DNA from: Bosea sp. OAE506
Lineage (GTDB): Bacteria > Pseudomonadota > Alphaproteobacteria > Rhizobiales > Beijerinckiaceae
Reading direction: 5' to 3'
Assembly: GCF_040546595.1 (NCBI RefSeq)
Contig: NZ_JBEPOB010000001.1
Location: 1,365,001 to 1,429,000 of the forward strand
Length of the DNA stretch: 64,000 bases
Of this stretch, positions 8,573 to 18,212 are shown one piece after another. Both the position numbers and the translations under genes were made by a program. Numbering within the stretch: the first letter of the stretch is position 1; every line of letters begins with the position of its first letter. The notes below the pieces were generated by a model, which was given only the letters and a program-made list of their open reading frames with translations, did not search any database and had not been told where the DNA came from.

Positions 8573-9284
8573 AAACGTCGCGCTAGAGTCAAGCGTGCGG
8601 TTGCATCAGCGGAAATCCGCGTGTCCATGACCAGCAGCAGGTGGTGGACGGATCTGACCACAAGATGCGTGAGCTTGCACGGCCTCTGACGCCGCGGGCG
8701 CGACACGACGCAACTTCCGCAATGCGCCACTGGGGCGATCGCCGACCGAAAATTTGCGCTCAGGCGCTTCAAAAAATCTGGTTGTCTTCCTTCCTTGAGA
8801 GCTTCGAGGCAGCGTTGTCTAACGTCCCCCGTTGGGCTCGTTACCGGGTAAGCAGACCTTGCTGGACGGCTCGTGGGCGACCACCACCGACCCATCTTGG
8901 CCGTCATGATGGCGACGGATTGGACGGGCGACTTCGATATAAAAGGCCAACTGTTTAGGCGGCTAACGCGTGCGAAAGATAGCGGGACCGCGCCGTTGCT
9001 TCATCGCCGATGTATGCCAGAGACCGGGCGTTGGTAGTTTTGCGCCGATTTGCGGTAGCCCTTCTCCAACGTGTTGCAGCTGGCCTGCGCGACGGGAGCC
9101 GCGACACGATCGGTTCTAGCACCTGATCCGAAGAACATGCCTCAAGGGGGGCGCTGCCCAGCGTTCGCGGAGAGAGCAGCCAGCCGACGCGCCCTATCGA
9201 GCCAACGCCGAAATTATACAGCGCCCATGAGACGGGCTCTGCCGAGTGTCGCTATCCTCGCATAGGATGACGGCAGGAGGCGCC
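8573..9284. other. Long intergenic region without a supported gene
   Basis: About 700 bases between the umuD promoter and the next plus-strand start. Open frames on both strands (for example 8566-8907 minus and 8641-8958 plus) have no recognisable motif, no ribosome site and an unusual composition. It presumably holds the divergent promoters; an old gene remnant is possible but I cannot identify one. Confidence 0.4.
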
Positions 9285-10991
9285 ATGACCGAGAGTCCAC
9301 GACCGGGCGCACAGCGCCACGACCAGATGTTTCCGATCCTAAGCGAGAGCGAAATCGCTCGCGTGGCGGGCTTCGGCATGCGGCGACGCTACGCCGCCGG
9401 CGTTGCGCTATTTCGAACTGGCGAGGTCGGGATCGGGCTGCTCGTTCTCGTCAGCGGCCGTGTCGCAATCGCGCGCCATGACGCGACGGGCCGGGGAGTT
9501 CCCGTGGCGGACCACGGACCGGGCTCGATCATCGGCGAGACGGCTGGGTTGTCCGGCAAGCCGGCGCTGGTCGACGGCGTCGCCGTCGAGGACAGCGAGG
9601 CGATCGTACTCGACCCGGCCGACCTCCGTGCTTTGCTTGTCGCCGACGCGATGCTGGGCGAAAGGATCACCCGCGCGCTGATCTTGCGCCGAGTCGAGCT
9701 GATCGCCAGCGGCGCGGGCGGCCCGTTGCTGATTGCGCCGGCGGATCATCCGGGCCGGGTGGCGCTGGCCAACTTTCTCAGCCGCAACGGCCTGCCGTTC
9801 CGCGCGCTCGATCCCGACATTGATCAGGATGCCCGGGACCTCCTGACGACGATCCACCCCGTAGTAGCGGACTATCCCCTCGCGCTCCTCGCTGACGGCA
9901 CGGTGCTCAGAGCGCCCTCCGAAAGAGCGCTCGCACAGGCGCTCGGCATGATCGGACAGGCCGACCCCTCGCGAATCTATGACGTCGCGATCGTCGGCGC
10001 CGGACCGGCCGGGCTCGCGGCCTCCGTCTATGCAGCCTCGGAAGGACTGTCGGTCGTGGTGCTTGATCGGCGCAGCTTCGGCGGCCAAGCCGGCGCGAGC
10101 GCTCGGATCGAGAACTATTTCGGCTTCCCGACCGGGATTACCGGGCAGGCCCTGACGGCGCGCGGCTTCGTGCAGGCGCAGAAATTCGGAGTCGAAATTG
10201 CAATTCCAACCACCATCACCGCGCTGACATTTGGCGGCGCAGGCGGCGTCAACCTGCTGGATGCCGAGGATGGCCGCCGCTATTGCGCGCGGGCGGTCAT
10301 CGTCGCCTCGGGCGCGCGCTATCGCCGCCCGCCGATCGGCCGGCTCGCTGAATTCGACGGCCGTGGCGTTTGGTACTGGGCCTCGCCGATCGAGGCGCAG
10401 TTCTGCAGCCGGCAGGAGGTCGTGCTCGTCGGCGGTGGCAATTCGGCGGGCCAGGCGGCCGTCTTCCTAGCCCAGCATGCTACCAAGGTGAGGATGATGG
10501 TACGCGGACCTGGTCTCGCCGACACCATGTCGCGCTATCTGATCGACCGCATCGCCGCCGACCCACGGATCGAGCTCATGCCACACACCGAGATCGTGAG
10601 CCTCGACGGTGACGAGACCGGCTTGCGAAGCCTGACATGGCGCGACCGTATGTCGGGCGAAGAGACAAATGCGCCGATCCGCAACCTGTTTCTCTTCATC
10701 GGCGCGGACCCGGCTTCTGACTGGCTCGCTAGCTGTGGCATGGCGCTGGACGACAAGGGCTTCGTCATGACCGATGGTTCGCTCGAAACCGACCTTCCCG
10801 GCATCTTCGCGATCGGAGACATCCGCGCCGGATCAGTGAAGCGTGTCGGCGGCGCGATTGGAGAGGGCGCGGCTGTCGTCGCGCGGATCCACGCCTATCT
10901 GGCACATCGCAGGGATGAGCCGTCCCAGCCGCGCCGCCCTTCGCCGAACGCGCCATTTGAAGAAGCGAAACCGCACAAGGGCGAGCCATGA
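9285..10991 (+). CDS. Cyclic-nucleotide-binding-domain FAD-dependent oxidoreductase (thioredoxin reductase-like)
   Basis: 568 aa with three parts: an N-terminal cNMP-binding/Crp-type beta-roll (about 1-130), a short linker domain with a thioredoxin-fold look (about 145-225), and a pyridine-nucleotide-disulfide reductase module. FAD binding is shown by YDVAIVGAGPAGLAASVYAA, NAD(P)H binding by VVLVGGGNSAGQAAVFLAQ, and the second FAD motif by GIFAIGDIRAG. The redox Cys-x-x-Cys that thioredoxin reductase places just before the NAD(P) motif is absent (WYWASPIEAQFC), so it is probably not a thiol reductase. AGGAGG at 9275-9280 fixes the start at 9285 rather than upstream codons in the frame. It overlaps the next gene by ATGA. 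Confidence 0.9.
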   Translation: MTESPRPGAQRHDQMFPILSESEIARVAGFGMRRRYAAGVALFRTGEVGIGLLVLVSGRVAIARHDATGRGVPVADHGPGSIIGETAGLSGKPALVDGVAVEDSEAIVLDPADLRALLVADAMLGERITRALILRRVELIASGAGGPLLIAPADHPGRVALANFLSRNGLPFRALDPDIDQDARDLLTTIHPVVADYPLALLADGTVLRAPSERALAQALGMIGQADPSRIYDVAIVGAGPAGLAASVYAASEGLSVVVLDRRSFGGQAGASARIENYFGFPTGITGQALTARGFVQAQKFGVEIAIPTTITALTFGGAGGVNLLDAEDGRRYCARAVIVASGARYRRPPIGRLAEFDGRGVWYWASPIEAQFCSRQEVVLVGGGNSAGQAAVFLAQHATKVRMMVRGPGLADTMSRYLIDRIAADPRIELMPHTEIVSLDGDETGLRSLTWRDRMSGEETNAPIRNLFLFIGADPASDWLASCGMALDDKGFVMTDGSLETDLPGIFAIGDIRAGSVKRVGGAIGEGAAVVARIHAYLAHRRDEPSQPRRPSPNAPFEEAKPHKGEP

Positions 10992-11479
10992 ACATCACCC
11001 CTGATCCTGCCGGACCAGACCAAGAGAGTGTCTGGTCCTATCCACGCCCCGCCATCGCAGAGCCGTGTGCGCGTCACATCCTGATCAGGTATCGTGGCCA
11101 GACAATTGCCGACACTAAAGCTTCGGTCAGGGTCATCGAAACCAGCCATCCGCCCACCTATTATCTGCCGCCGGATTGTGTGAACGCGCGCCTGCTGGCG
11201 TCGCCGCATCGGTCGATCTGCGAGTGGAAAGGACAGGCGACCTACGTCGACCTCGTGCTCGCGGACGAGACCCTCAAACAGATCGGCTGGCACTATCCGT
11301 CACCGGCTCCGTCCTTCGCGATCTTGGCGGGCTTGATCGCGTTCTATGCAAAGCCGTTCGACGAGTGCCTGGTCGATGGGGAGCAGGTGACGCCGCAAGC
11401 CGGAGGCTTCTATGGCGGCTGGATCACCTCGCATGTCGTCGGGCCCTTCAAGGGCGTGCCTGGAAGCCGCTTCTGGTGA
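10988..11479 (+). CDS. DUF427 domain-containing protein
   Basis: 163 aa, matching the single-domain DUF427 family along its length: SVWSYPRPAIAEPC, a beta-strand core with ETSHPPTYYLPPDCV, CEWKGQATYVDL, then PQAGGFYGGWITSHVVGPFKG and a C-terminal Trp. The biochemical role of the family is unknown. Its ATG overlaps the stop of the flavoprotein gene (ATGA), which implies coupled synthesis and perhaps a shared function. A cytoplasmic location is likely because there is no signal peptide. Confidence 0.9.
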   Translation: MNITPDPAGPDQESVWSYPRPAIAEPCARHILIRYRGQTIADTKASVRVIETSHPPTYYLPPDCVNARLLASPHRSICEWKGQATYVDLVLADETLKQIGWHYPSPAPSFAILAGLIAFYAKPFDECLVDGEQVTPQAGGFYGGWITSHVVGPFKGVPGSRFW

Positions 11480-11823
11480 CGCACCGTGGAGACAGTTTTG
11501 AAGGAGCCTATTCCGGAGGCGGCTGTTAGCTTGGCGATAGCCACGAACGAGCTATGCACCAACGCCGCCGAACACGTCGCGTTAACATCGTAGGACGGGT
11601 GAGTTGCGATTTCTTGCGTCATTTCTGACCAACGCTGTGCCCTAAACAGTATAGCGGCCCTCCCGCCAGTCCCCCCGAGCGTCGGGGTTTCGGCTCCCGC
11701 ATGATCGAGCGGATCCTGGCGGGCCAACTCAACGGGAAGGCCCACATGGACTATGGCCCAAAAGGGTTCCGCTGCCGCGTGGAGGCGCCAGCCTCGTCCC
11801 TGCGCGCAAATCCGTTCACGTGA
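11480..11823 (+). pseudogene. Degraded HWE-type histidine kinase (3' part)
   Basis: Two conserved pieces of an HWE kinase catalytic domain remain. 11505-11593 reads AAVSLAIATNELCTNAAEH, the N-box, then hits TAG. 11653-11823 reads GPPASPPERRGFGSRMIER and then NGKAHMDYGPKGFRCRVEAP, the G-box and C-terminus, ending at TGA 11821-11823. The pieces are joined by about 60 bases of unrelated sequence, and everything upstream (sensor, phospho-His region) is missing. The remnant directly abuts the DUF427 stop. Confidence 0.8.
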
Positions 11824-12041
11824 AAGCGCCCTCATCGGCCGAGCCGCCTTTTCTCGCGACTGCAGGCTTCGTCAAGCGAGACACCGATGTCGCCGGCCAA
11901 AATTGACTGGCGTCGCAAAAATTCCAGAGGACAACCGTTATTTTGCCTTGCGGATAAAGCAAATAAACGGAACGAATTGCCTATCAGCAAGTCACTGGCA
12001 GGCTGAGATAATACGTTGAGACTTAACAAAAACACGGGATA

Positions 12042-12485
12042 ATGTCGGTGAAAAACGAAAACTTGGTCGAACTGGCAGCCGATATTGTCTCAGCCTTTGT
12101 GGCAAACAACAATGTCACCACATCGGACCTTCCGGGTGTCATCGCAAGCGTCTACGCATCACTGACCAAGCTCGGCGGCGAGCCAGAGGCCCCTCCCGCC
12201 GCACCCCTGGTTCCGGCAGTTCCAGTCCGCAAGTCAGTGACACCCGACGCGATCATCTGTCTTGAGGACGGTAAATCGTTCAAGTCGCTGAAGCGTCATC
12301 TGAGCAGCAAATTCGGGCTGACGCCGGAGCAATACCGGACGAAATGGGGCCTGCCGGCCGATTACCCAATGGTTGCTCCAGCCTATGCCGAGGCGCGCTC
12401 TGCGCTAGCAAAGTCGATGGGCTTGGGTCAGCAGCGCAAAAAGACCGCCTTGAAAGGCAAACGCTCAGCCAAGGTCAAAGGCTAG
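12042..12485 (+). CDS. MucR/Ros family transcriptional regulator lacking zinc ligands
   Basis: 147 aa MucR-type DNA-binding protein; the family controls surface polysaccharide, motility and cell-cycle genes in Rhizobiales. The conserved zinc-finger region reads [20 protein letters not shown] and is followed by the typical [20 protein letters not shown]. The second Cys of the C2H2 finger is Asp and the second His is Lys, so classic zinc binding is not expected. Zinc-independent members are known in this family. A basic tail ([13 protein letters not shown]) ends the protein. A paralog of identical length lies at 45998-46441. Confidence 0.9.
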   Translation: MSVKNENLVELAADIVSAFVANNNVTTSDLPGVIASVYASLTKLGGEPEAPPAAPLVPAVPVRKSVTPDAIICLEDGKSFKSLKRHLSSKFGLTPEQYRTKWGLPADYPMVAPAYAEARSALAKSMGLGQQRKKTALKGKRSAKVKG

Positions 12486-12573
12486 GTAAATAACCGGAAA
12501 GACGAAACAGCGTATCGATGCGGACAACGCATTCCTCCGCGTTCAGAATCGCGCGTCTGTGCAGGCAAGAATA

Positions 12574-12702
12574 ATGTCTGAAACAGAGCTGCTTGAGCAG
12601 GCGCGCGACGCCAAGACAGCCAATCTGAAAGCGCAGAGATTGGAAAAAGAGGCTGCCGATCGTCTCGCCCCGGCCTCCCGCCCAACCAAACCGAAAGGTT
12701 GA
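12574..12702 (+). CDS. Possible small helical protein
   Basis: 42 codons from ATG 12574 to TGA 12702, reading MSETELLEQARDAKTANLKA and then RLEKEAADRL, a highly charged amphipathic helix, with a Pro/Lys end. A weak AGGCAAGA lies upstream. The composition is protein-like, but there is no family match I can name. Confidence 0.4.
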   Translation: MSETELLEQARDAKTANLKAQRLEKEAADRLAPASRPTKPKG

Positions 12703-13066
12703 TGTCGGAGGCTTGCTGATCCGCTTGAGCATCGTCAAGGACGCTTCATTCAGCACTGAAGCGTCGGATAGGCTGTCGCCGCCTCGTCTTTTCTGACACC
12801 CCGCGCGACCTCGACCAGCGTGCCATCCGGCAGCGGTCGCTAAAGCGTCCTTGGCCTGCTTTCACGGCCCTGTCATCCGGGTCTCGATCTCCTTAGCGCG
12901 GTCGACAATTCTCTCACTGTCCATGCCGCGCCTCGTAGAAAACCGCTATGCTGCGTCGCATTTCGCAGGCGCCATACGGGCAATCAGCAGAATTCGTGAA
13001 TACGGATCCGGGCGGGTTTAGTTGGCTGTATAAAGGTATGAGCAGCAATAGACCGAGAGCGCGCTC
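12703..13066. other. Intergenic region
   Basis: No supported gene. The minus strand has a 20-codon frame starting at ATG 12927-12925 (MDSERIVDRAKEIETRM) that ends quickly; it could be a remnant. The promoter of the MetX-like gene should lie near its right end. Confidence 0.3.
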
Positions 13067-14098
13067 ATGACTGAAACCGATCATTACGCCACCTTCGATG
13101 CCGGCGACGTCCAGCTTGTCTCCGGCCAGGTCTTCCCCACGATGAAGCTGGCCTACAAGACCTATGGCTCGCTGAATGCCGCCCGCGACAATGTCATCGT
13201 TTACCCGACCTCATTTAGCGCCCAGCATGTCGACACGCATTGGCTGATCGCCCCGGACGGCGTGCTCGATCCCGAGCGCTATTTCATCGTCATCCCCAAC
13301 CTGTTTGGCAACGGGCTGTCCTCGTCGCCTTCAAACTCGCCGGATGCCTGGAGCGATGGCCGCTATCCGCTCGTCACCTATCATGACGCCGTCGCGGTCC
13401 AGCACCGGCTTCTGGTCGAGCATCTTCAGGTCGAGAGGATCGAGCTCGTCTATGGCTGGTCGATGGGCGGCATGCAGGCCTATCACTGGGCGGCGCTCTA
13501 TCCGGACATGGTCGAGCGCGTCGCTGTGGTCTGCGGAAGTGCCCGCTGCGCGCCGTTCAACCACGTCTTTCTTGAAGGCGTGAAGGCGGCGATCCAGGCG
13601 GACCCTGCGTACCAGAACGGCAGGTTCGTAACGCAGCCGACGGTAGGCATGAGGGCGATGGGGCGGGTTTATGCGGGGTGGGCTCTGTCGCATGCCTTCT
13701 ATCGCGAAGAAGCCTGGCGGGGATTGGGCTATGTCTCGTGCGAGGACTTCCTTACGCGATCCTGGGATGGCGCTTTCGCCCGACGTGCAGGCGACGATCT
13801 GCTCGCCCAGATCGCAACTTGGCAGAACGGTGACGTCAGCGCCTGTGCGCGGTTCGGCGGCGATCTGACCAAGGCGCTGGCTGCGATCACGGCCAGAGTT
13901 CTGCTGATGCCGGGAGCAACCGACAGCTACTTCCAGCCCAGCGACAACGCCGACGAACTGCCGCTGCTCGTCAACGCTCGTTCCTCCGAATTGGCTCCGA
14001 TCCCCTCGATCTACGGGCACCGGGCCGGTAATCCAATCCACATCCCTGCTGACCGCGCCTTCTTGCGACAGAAGGTTGAGGAGCTTCTTACGAGTTGA
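13067..14098 (+). CDS. MetX-like alpha/beta hydrolase (homoserine acetyltransferase-type fold)
   Basis: 343 aa alpha/beta hydrolase resembling homoserine O-acetyltransferase and its non-biosynthetic relatives. The N-terminal signature MKLAYKTYGSLNAARDNVIV is typical. The nucleophile elbow is YGWSMGGMQAYHWA (Ser), the acid is probably the Asp in GATDSYFQPSDN, and the base is the His in SIYGHRAGNP. Many relatives next to no methionine gene act as hydrolases, and there is no met gene here, so the substrate is open. It is monocistronic, flanked by long non-coding stretches. Confidence 0.88.
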   Translation: MTETDHYATFDAGDVQLVSGQVFPTMKLAYKTYGSLNAARDNVIVYPTSFSAQHVDTHWLIAPDGVLDPERYFIVIPNLFGNGLSSSPSNSPDAWSDGRYPLVTYHDAVAVQHRLLVEHLQVERIELVYGWSMGGMQAYHWAALYPDMVERVAVVCGSARCAPFNHVFLEGVKAAIQADPAYQNGRFVTQPTVGMRAMGRVYAGWALSHAFYREEAWRGLGYVSCEDFLTRSWDGAFARRAGDDLLAQIATWQNGDVSACARFGGDLTKALAAITARVLLMPGATDSYFQPSDNADELPLLVNARSSELAPIPSIYGHRAGNPIHIPADRAFLRQKVEELLTS

Positions 14099-14706
14099 AG
14101 CCGTCCGACCAACCGAGCGAGTTCCCGGCATTACGGCCCACTCCATTGCCGCCGGGTCGGGCAGCGCGACCGTGACTACCAACGCCGAGAAGCTCGTGGT
14201 GCGCGCGAGGCCGCTCAGCGACGACGTGGTGGTGGCCGAATTTCACGGCTAACAAGCCCGCTGAGAGCTTCGGCCGCGACGGCTCTTCTGAGCCTCACGC
14301 TCAGCCAGGCGCAGTAGAGACGATGGCTACGCGCAAGAAGCGCCGGACGCTGGTCCGGCGGGATGCCCCACCAAACTTACATCAAGCAGCAGCCCCACAG
14401 CGGACACTTGAGTCGGCGACCGAGCGCGGATTTCTTAAACCACCTGCATTACCAAAGTGCCGCTGACGACCACTCGCAAAAAATTACTTTCCGTTGCGCG
14501 TGACTGCCAAGTTGCCATGGGATCTGGGCGCCTAGACGCTGGGCACTTCGCTTAATTTTAGGGCACATGTCCGAGCATTACATCGTACAACCTAAAGACG
14601 AGTTCCGATTACAGCGCGCGCTTGAATAGTTAATGAATCATAACGCTCAATAACTCCATCTTTACGTTACGTAGCTATGAAGGTTCAAACTCAGAGGGAA
14701 CCTCCA
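14099..14706. other. Long intergenic region upstream of the first chemoreceptor
   Basis: About 600 bases. Short frames exist (VTTNAEKLVVRARPLSDD ending in a stop near 14252, and an Arg/Lys-rich frame from ATG 14317), but neither has a ribosome site or a known family. The right-hand 150 bases are AT-rich and probably contain the chemoreceptor promoter. Confidence 0.35.
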
Positions 14707-17052
14707 ATGCTAAAATTCTCTAGCCTGCGGACCAAGGCGGTCGCCGCAGTCAGCTTTCTCGTTGTCCTGTGCGTCTTTGTCATTGGCGGGCTGTCCCATC
14801 TCGCGCTTGAAAGCGATACGCGGGAGGCGATGAGGGAGAATACACGTCAGGCCCAGGTCCGGGCGGAAGACGTCGTCAGCAAGATCGAACAGCGCATCAA
14901 GACCTACGCGTCGATCTTCGCCTCGCACCCCGAGGTCATCCAGTCGCTTGAGGCTGGCGATCGGGCTAGGATACAGGAGGTGCTGGGCCGTCTGTTCCAA
15001 CAATTGCGGACTCAGGACCCGGTCGTCGGCACCTTCGAGGTGACCGATGCCGCCGGAATCGTGGTGCTGCGCGCGCATGAGCCGGCGAAGCACGGGGACA
15101 ACAAGGCCAGCGACCCCCTCGTCTCGCGGGCACTTGGCGGGACCGCGGGCAGCGGACTGACTGTGTCGCAGAGTTCGGGCGAAGTCTCCGTCGATGCCGT
15201 CCAGCCCGTGCTCGGCAAGGGCAATCGGCTGGGGACGATCAAGATCGGCTCGCGCTACCGTACAGAAACTGCTGCTGAGATGAAGAAGCTCAGCGGCGCC
15301 GATGTCGTCTTCGCTTATCGCGGCAAGCCGCTGGCCTCGACGGTCCCAGGTCTGCAGCAGCTTCCTTCCCTGCCGGAGCGGCAGGGTGAGACCGGTGAGA
15401 TCTCGGTGGGCTCTGTCCCATACACCGTCGCGGCGTTGTCCCTGCGCACGCTGGGCGGCGAGCCGGTCCAGATTGTCACCTTGCGTGACAACCGGGCCGA
15501 CCTCGAACAGCTGAAGGCTTTCGAGCTGGCCCTCGCATTGAAGGCACTCGTCTTTCTGCTAGTGATCTTGCCGCTCGTCATGATCGTCGTCAGCCGCAAC
15601 GTCCGCACGATCCAGGACCTGACGAAAACGACCGATCGTCTCGCCAGCGGGGATCTGGAAACACCGATCCCGCATGCCGATAGGCAGGATGAGATCGGCA
15701 CGATGGCGAAGGCGCTGCAGGTGTTCCGGGAGAACCTCGTCAAGGTGCGGGCACTGGAGGAGCAGGAGCGCGCGGCAGCCGAGCGGCGCTTGGCGCGGGC
15801 CCAGTCGATGGAGGCTGTGGTCTCTGATGTCGGCGAGGTGGTGGCTGCTGCGGCGGCGGGCGATTTCTCGGCGCGTCTGCAGATCGACCAGGCCGACGAG
15901 CAGATGCAGAAGCTTGTCGCCGGCATCAACGAGATCAATGCGGTGGTGGATTCCGCCACCAGCGAGTTCGCCCGCACGCTCTCGGCGGTCGCCGCCGGCG
16001 ACCTGACGGTGCGGGTCGATGCCGCCTATCGCGGCAAGTTTGCCGAGCTGAAGGGCGCCATCAACGAAACGGTGGACCGCCTCTCGGCCACGGTGAAGAC
16101 GATCCAGCTGACCTCGTCGGAGGTCGGGCTCGCCGCCCGCGAGATCAACATGGGTGCGGACGACCTGTCGAAGCGCACCGAGGAGCAGGCCTCGAGCCTG
16201 GAAGAGACCGCCGCGACCACGGAAGAGCTCGCGGCCTCGGTGAAGGCCTCGGCCCAGGCCTCGCGCCAGGCGGCTTCGATCGCCAACGAAGCGATGGAGG
16301 CGGCCCAGACCGGCGGCACCATCGCCGGCCAGGCGGTGGACGCCATGGCCCGCATCGAGGGCGCATCGACCAAGATCTCCGACATCATCCGCGTCATCGA
16401 CGACATCGCCTTCCAGACCAACCTGCTGGCGCTGAACGCGGCGGTGGAAGCGGCCCGGGCCGGCGATGCCGGCAAGGGGTTTGCGGTCGTGGCCTCTGAA
16501 GTCCGCACGCTCGCCCAGCGTTCCAGCGAGGCGGCGAAGGACATCTCGGCCCTGATCTCGTCCTCGAACAGCGAGGTCGGCGAGGGCGTCAAGCTCGTCC
16601 GTCAGGCCGGCGAGCAGCTCAGCCAGATCCTCTCCGCCTCGAAGAAGGTCGCCGCCACCATCGCCGACATCTCGGCGGCGTCGGGCGAACAGGCCAACGG
16701 CATCGACGAGATGAGCCAGGCTATCGCGCATCTCGACGAGATGACCCAGCAGAACGCGGCACTCGCCGAACAGAGCGCGGCGTCGGCCGGCTCGCTCACC
16801 AGCCGCATCGGCCAGCTCAACGACCTCGTCGCCGCCTTCAGGACCGGGCCCGATGGGATCGGCCATGGCACGATGTCGACCGCGACTGAGCCCGCCCGCC
16901 TACGCCAGCTCGCGGAGACGGCCTTCGCACGAGCCCCGGACCGGACCGCGGCGCCGCGTCCTGCTCCGGCCAAGGCCGCCGCCCCCGCGCCGGCCCCGGC
17001 CAGGAAGGTCGCCAACAGCCGCGCCGGCGACTCCGGCCGGGAAGAGTTCTGA
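14707..17052 (+). CDS. Methyl-accepting chemotaxis protein with Cache-like sensor
   Basis: 781 aa transmembrane chemoreceptor. TM1 is about residues 12-32, a periplasmic sensor of Cache type about 33-277 ([20 protein letters not shown]), and TM2 about 278-300. A HAMP domain ([20 protein letters not shown]) and a second HAMP-like unit ([18 protein letters not shown]) follow, then the signalling helix bundle with hairpin tip [20 protein letters not shown]. The Ala/Pro linker ends in GREEF where the second receptor has GWEEF, so the aromatic residue of the CheR/CheB tether is lost. I chose the ATG at 14707, which gives a short N-terminus before TM1; an ATG at 14677 is in frame. Its last 900 bases are nearly identical to those of the receptor at 18213. 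Confidence 0.93.
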   Translation: MLKFSSLRTKAVAAVSFLVVLCVFVIGGLSHLALESDTREAMRENTRQAQVRAEDVVSKIEQRIKTYASIFASHPEVIQSLEAGDRARIQEVLGRLFQQLRTQDPVVGTFEVTDAAGIVVLRAHEPAKHGDNKASDPLVSRALGGTAGSGLTVSQSSGEVSVDAVQPVLGKGNRLGTIKIGSRYRTETAAEMKKLSGADVVFAYRGKPLASTVPGLQQLPSLPERQGETGEISVGSVPYTVAALSLRTLGGEPVQIVTLRDNRADLEQLKAFELALALKALVFLLVILPLVMIVVSRNVRTIQDLTKTTDRLASGDLETPIPHADRQDEIGTMAKALQVFRENLVKVRALEEQERAAAERRLARAQSMEAVVSDVGEVVAAAAAGDFSARLQIDQADEQMQKLVAGINEINAVVDSATSEFARTLSAVAAGDLTVRVDAAYRGKFAELKGAINETVDRLSATVKTIQLTSSEVGLAAREINMGADDLSKRTEEQASSLEETAATTEELAASVKASAQASRQAASIANEAMEAAQTGGTIAGQAVDAMARIEGASTKISDIIRVIDDIAFQTNLLALNAAVEAARAGDAGKGFAVVASEVRTLAQRSSEAAKDISALISSSNSEVGEGVKLVRQAGEQLSQILSASKKVAATIADISAASGEQANGIDEMSQAIAHLDEMTQQNAALAEQSAASAGSLTSRIGQLNDLVAAFRTGPDGIGHGTMSTATEPARLRQLAETAFARAPDRTAAPRPAPAKAAAPAPAPARKVANSRAGDSGREEF
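16141..17052 (+). repeat. Direct repeat, copy 1: chemoreceptor signalling domain and tail
   Basis: Nearly identical at base level to 19980-20897, encoding the helix bundle and the Ala/Pro tail. The offset is 3839 bases at the start and 3845 at the end because copy 2 carries two extra codons in the tail. Upstream of this block the two receptors diverge. Confidence 0.9.
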
Positions 17053-17103
17053 GCGCGGCTCCCTCGGGCGCCCGACCCGCCCTTAGCCGCTCTCCTACAG
17101 ACC

Positions 17104-17132
17104 AAGGCCCTGCCGATCCGGCGGGGCCTTTC
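17104..17132 (+). terminator. Intrinsic-type terminator after the first chemoreceptor
   Basis: Stem AAGGCCC (17104-17110) pairs with GGGCCTT (17124-17130), with further CC/GG pairing inside and a short T run after it. It lies about 50 bases after the receptor stop. Confidence 0.65.
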
Positions 17133-17257
17133 GCATTCGAGTTCGAAGAGGCATTTAAAGTTGCTCTGATGCGATAGGAGGCAAGGCTGATTGCATCATC
17201 CGTCGGAGAGTGCGCGTTGCCAGCCTACAGGCCGAGCGCTACCGGTAGGACATGCCG

Positions 17258-17572
17258 ATGTACTCGATTCGCGAGATGTCCGTGGAGTTTGGGCTCACGC
17301 CGCGAACAATCCGCTTCTATGAGCAGAAGAGTTTATTGAAGCCGTCTCGTGATGCTACTATTTCAAATGTACCTCGCATCTTTAACGAAGAAGATCGGGC
17401 GCAGTTGGCGGAAATCGTCAAGCTGACCAAGATGGGCTTTACGCTGAACGAAATTGCAAGTGGCGATATGTCTGCTGATCGATATCGGCAACAGCTCGCG
17501 TTTTGCCTCGATCAAATCGCAGAGTTACAGGAAGCCATTTCCCTGTTAAAAGAGCGTCTCAGAACTGACTGA
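17258..17572 (+). CDS. MerR family transcriptional regulator
   Basis: 104 aa MerR-type regulator with the N-terminal winged helix-turn-helix YSIREMSVEFGLTPRTIRFYE and the following PRIFNEEDRAQLAEIVKL. A coiled-coil dimer helix forms the C-terminus (CLDQIAELQEAISLLKERL). No metal-binding cysteines or drug-binding domain are present. TAGGA at 17246-17250 fits the ATG at 17258 (7-base spacing) better than the ATG at 17252 (1 base). It lies between the two chemoreceptors. A paralog with a premature stop is at 47198-47524. Confidence 0.85.
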   Translation: MYSIREMSVEFGLTPRTIRFYEQKSLLKPSRDATISNVPRIFNEEDRAQLAEIVKLTKMGFTLNEIASGDMSADRYRQQLAFCLDQIAELQEAISLLKERLRTD

Positions 17573-17787
17573 CCTGAGCCGAACAGGGTGCCTGCTGTCT
17601 TGTAGACAGGCTCATGCTGAGGACGTCTCCCAAGCAGTCTTGTGGAACGGGCAAGAAGCTGTCTTGGCCGAGTTGCCAGCACGCTCGGCAAATTCGGTGC
17701 AGTGAGGATGACTATTGCAGAACGATCGCCCTGTTGAATACGCCAGTCGGGGATCTTCGATATTTGCCGACGGGTGGGCGGCGATGT

Positions 17788-18006
17788 TCAGCAGATTTTG
17801 ACAACGTCTCCGGACGCAAGTCCATATTTGGCCAGGTCGTCAGCAGTAACCTGTCGCTTGAGTTCAATCGTCGATCCTGCGGCAACGGCTTTGTTGCGCT
17901 GAAGGATCCTCTCCGCGCTTGATAGCGTCGCTGCAGCTACGACAAATACCTGAACACCGGGTTGCGTCCGGGACGTCACCTGAAACTGAAACCCCTGCGC
18001 GGACAT
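17788..18006 (-). CDS. Small hypothetical protein
   Basis: 72 aa, no family recognised. The ATG at 18006 is preceded by AGGAGG (complement of 18012-18017), a strong ribosome site, so the frame's extension to 18042 is rejected. It reads FQFQVTSRTQPGVQVFVVAA, a beta-type start, then an Ala-rich helix and a C-terminal beta segment (LASGDVVKIC). It lies between the MerR gene and the second chemoreceptor, on the opposite strand. The 215 bases between it and the MerR gene show nothing clear. Confidence 0.7.
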   Translation of the reverse strand: MSAQGFQFQVTSRTQPGVQVFVVAAATLSSAERILQRNKAVAAGSTIELKRQVTADDLAKYGLASGDVVKIC

Positions 18007-18212
18007 GGCGGCCTCCTGACTAGCCTGTCGTGTATGGTCCAATCGTCAACAATCGGTGTCAGCAGAGAGCCGCCCTACTGACGTCGTAGCGACAGGTCTC
18101 CTAATCCCAAGCCAGGCGTAATCAACCTGCTGGTTATGTAATTCCCTTAGGTAATATTTAAGGTGTCCGCCGCACGATTTCAGCAGCTTATTCCGGCTGC
18201 GGACCCCCTTCG

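Noticed and set aside
15559..16866. 435-codon Asp/Arg/Gly-rich antisense frame in the first chemoreceptor, repeated in the second
   Set aside because: It recurs in both receptors only because the coding strand is duplicated; it is a reverse-frame artefact.
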